From Ephemerocybe angulata (taxonomy: Eukaryota > Basidiomycota > Agaricomycetes > Agaricales > Psathyrellaceae): 64,000 nucleotides of DNA. The stretch covers positions 1,404,735 to 1,468,734 of the forward strand of contig JAACJK010000110.1 in the NCBI GenBank assembly GCA_013368325.1, given 5' to 3'. The translations under genes and the position numbers were made by a program. The notes below the pieces were generated by a model. The model did not search any database. It saw only the letters and a list, made by a program, of their open reading frames with translations, and had not been told where the DNA came from. This document shows positions 63,872-64,000 of this stretch, piece after piece (the stretch's first letter is position 1; each line of letters starts with the position of its first letter).

Positions 63872-64000
63872 TTAGGGTTAGGGTTAGGGTTAGGGTTAGG
63901 GTTAGGGTTAGGGTTAGGGTTAGGGTTAGGGTTAGGGTTAGGGTTAGGGTTAGGGTTAGGGTTAGGGTTAGGGTTAGGGTTAGGTTAGGTTAGGTTAGGT
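63872..64000 (+). repeat. Telomere, (TTAGGG)n
   Basis: About 18 tandem TTAGGG units to about 63980, then four TTAGG units at the very end. The G-rich strand runs 5' to 3' towards the right edge, as expected at a right chromosome end. TTAGGG is the common telomere repeat of filamentous fungi. Confidence 0.97.

Overview
The window is the right-hand end of a fungal chromosome. It finishes in about 130 bp of TTAGGG telomere repeats (63872-64000). Genes have many short introns (about 48-75 bp, GT...AG) and TATA boxes 45-100 bp upstream of the ATG. The families present are TPR-CHAT proteins, a seven-TM fungal-type protein, PIF/Harbinger and Copia elements with fungal features, and small secreted proteins. 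Together these point to a basidiomycete, most likely an Agaricomycete. This is inference from family content; no marker gene is present.

Layout. 0-12 kb is the most gene-like part: the 3' end of a hypothetical gene, a three-exon secreted protein, a multi-exon membrane protein, a 212-aa CTTC-motif protein (minus), a C2H2 protein with an internal duplication, a low-complexity basic protein, and a secreted RE-L family protein (minus). 12-27 kb is subtelomeric mosaic: a P450 relic, two ~2.9 kb blocks with decayed voltage-gated K+ channel sequence (13.3-16.1 and 20.9-23.9 kb), an apparently intact TPR-CHAT gene between them (16.5-19.7 kb, minus), a ~160 bp pogo-like MITE, a CHAT fragment and a reversed channel relic. 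28.1-32.9 kb is a PIF/Harbinger transposon (24-bp TIRs, ATT target duplication) carrying a broken transposase and a Myb/SANT-like partner gene. Its transposase is interrupted by a 772-bp foldback MITE (140-bp perfect TIRs, 8-bp target duplication), followed by a 223-bp tandem duplication. 35.8-44.8 kb is a second TPR-CHAT locus, now a pseudogene: it has a nonsense codon and is split by a very young Copia element (378-bp LTRs differing at two CpG-type positions, 5-bp target duplication). 48.5-51.2 kb is a third plus-strand channel-relic block. 52-55 kb holds a second CTTC-motif gene and two more RE-L secreted genes. 55.5-62 kb holds two reversed channel-relic blocks around a cysteine/threonine-rich secreted protein. 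A broken RE-L copy lies about 0.9 kb from the telomere.

How it fits together. The window is a subtelomeric nursery. Several families (secreted RE-L proteins, CTTC proteins, TPR-CHAT proteins, channel relics) occur two to eight times at different stages of decay, mixed with nested transposons. The secreted RE-L family (five loci), with a shared signal-peptide exon and pro-region but different C-terminal modules, and the CTTC protein pair are the best candidates for something not yet described. The TPR-CHAT genes are candidate intracellular protease/cell-death type proteins; no gasdermin-like partner was seen nearby. No tRNA, rRNA or CRISPR was recognised.
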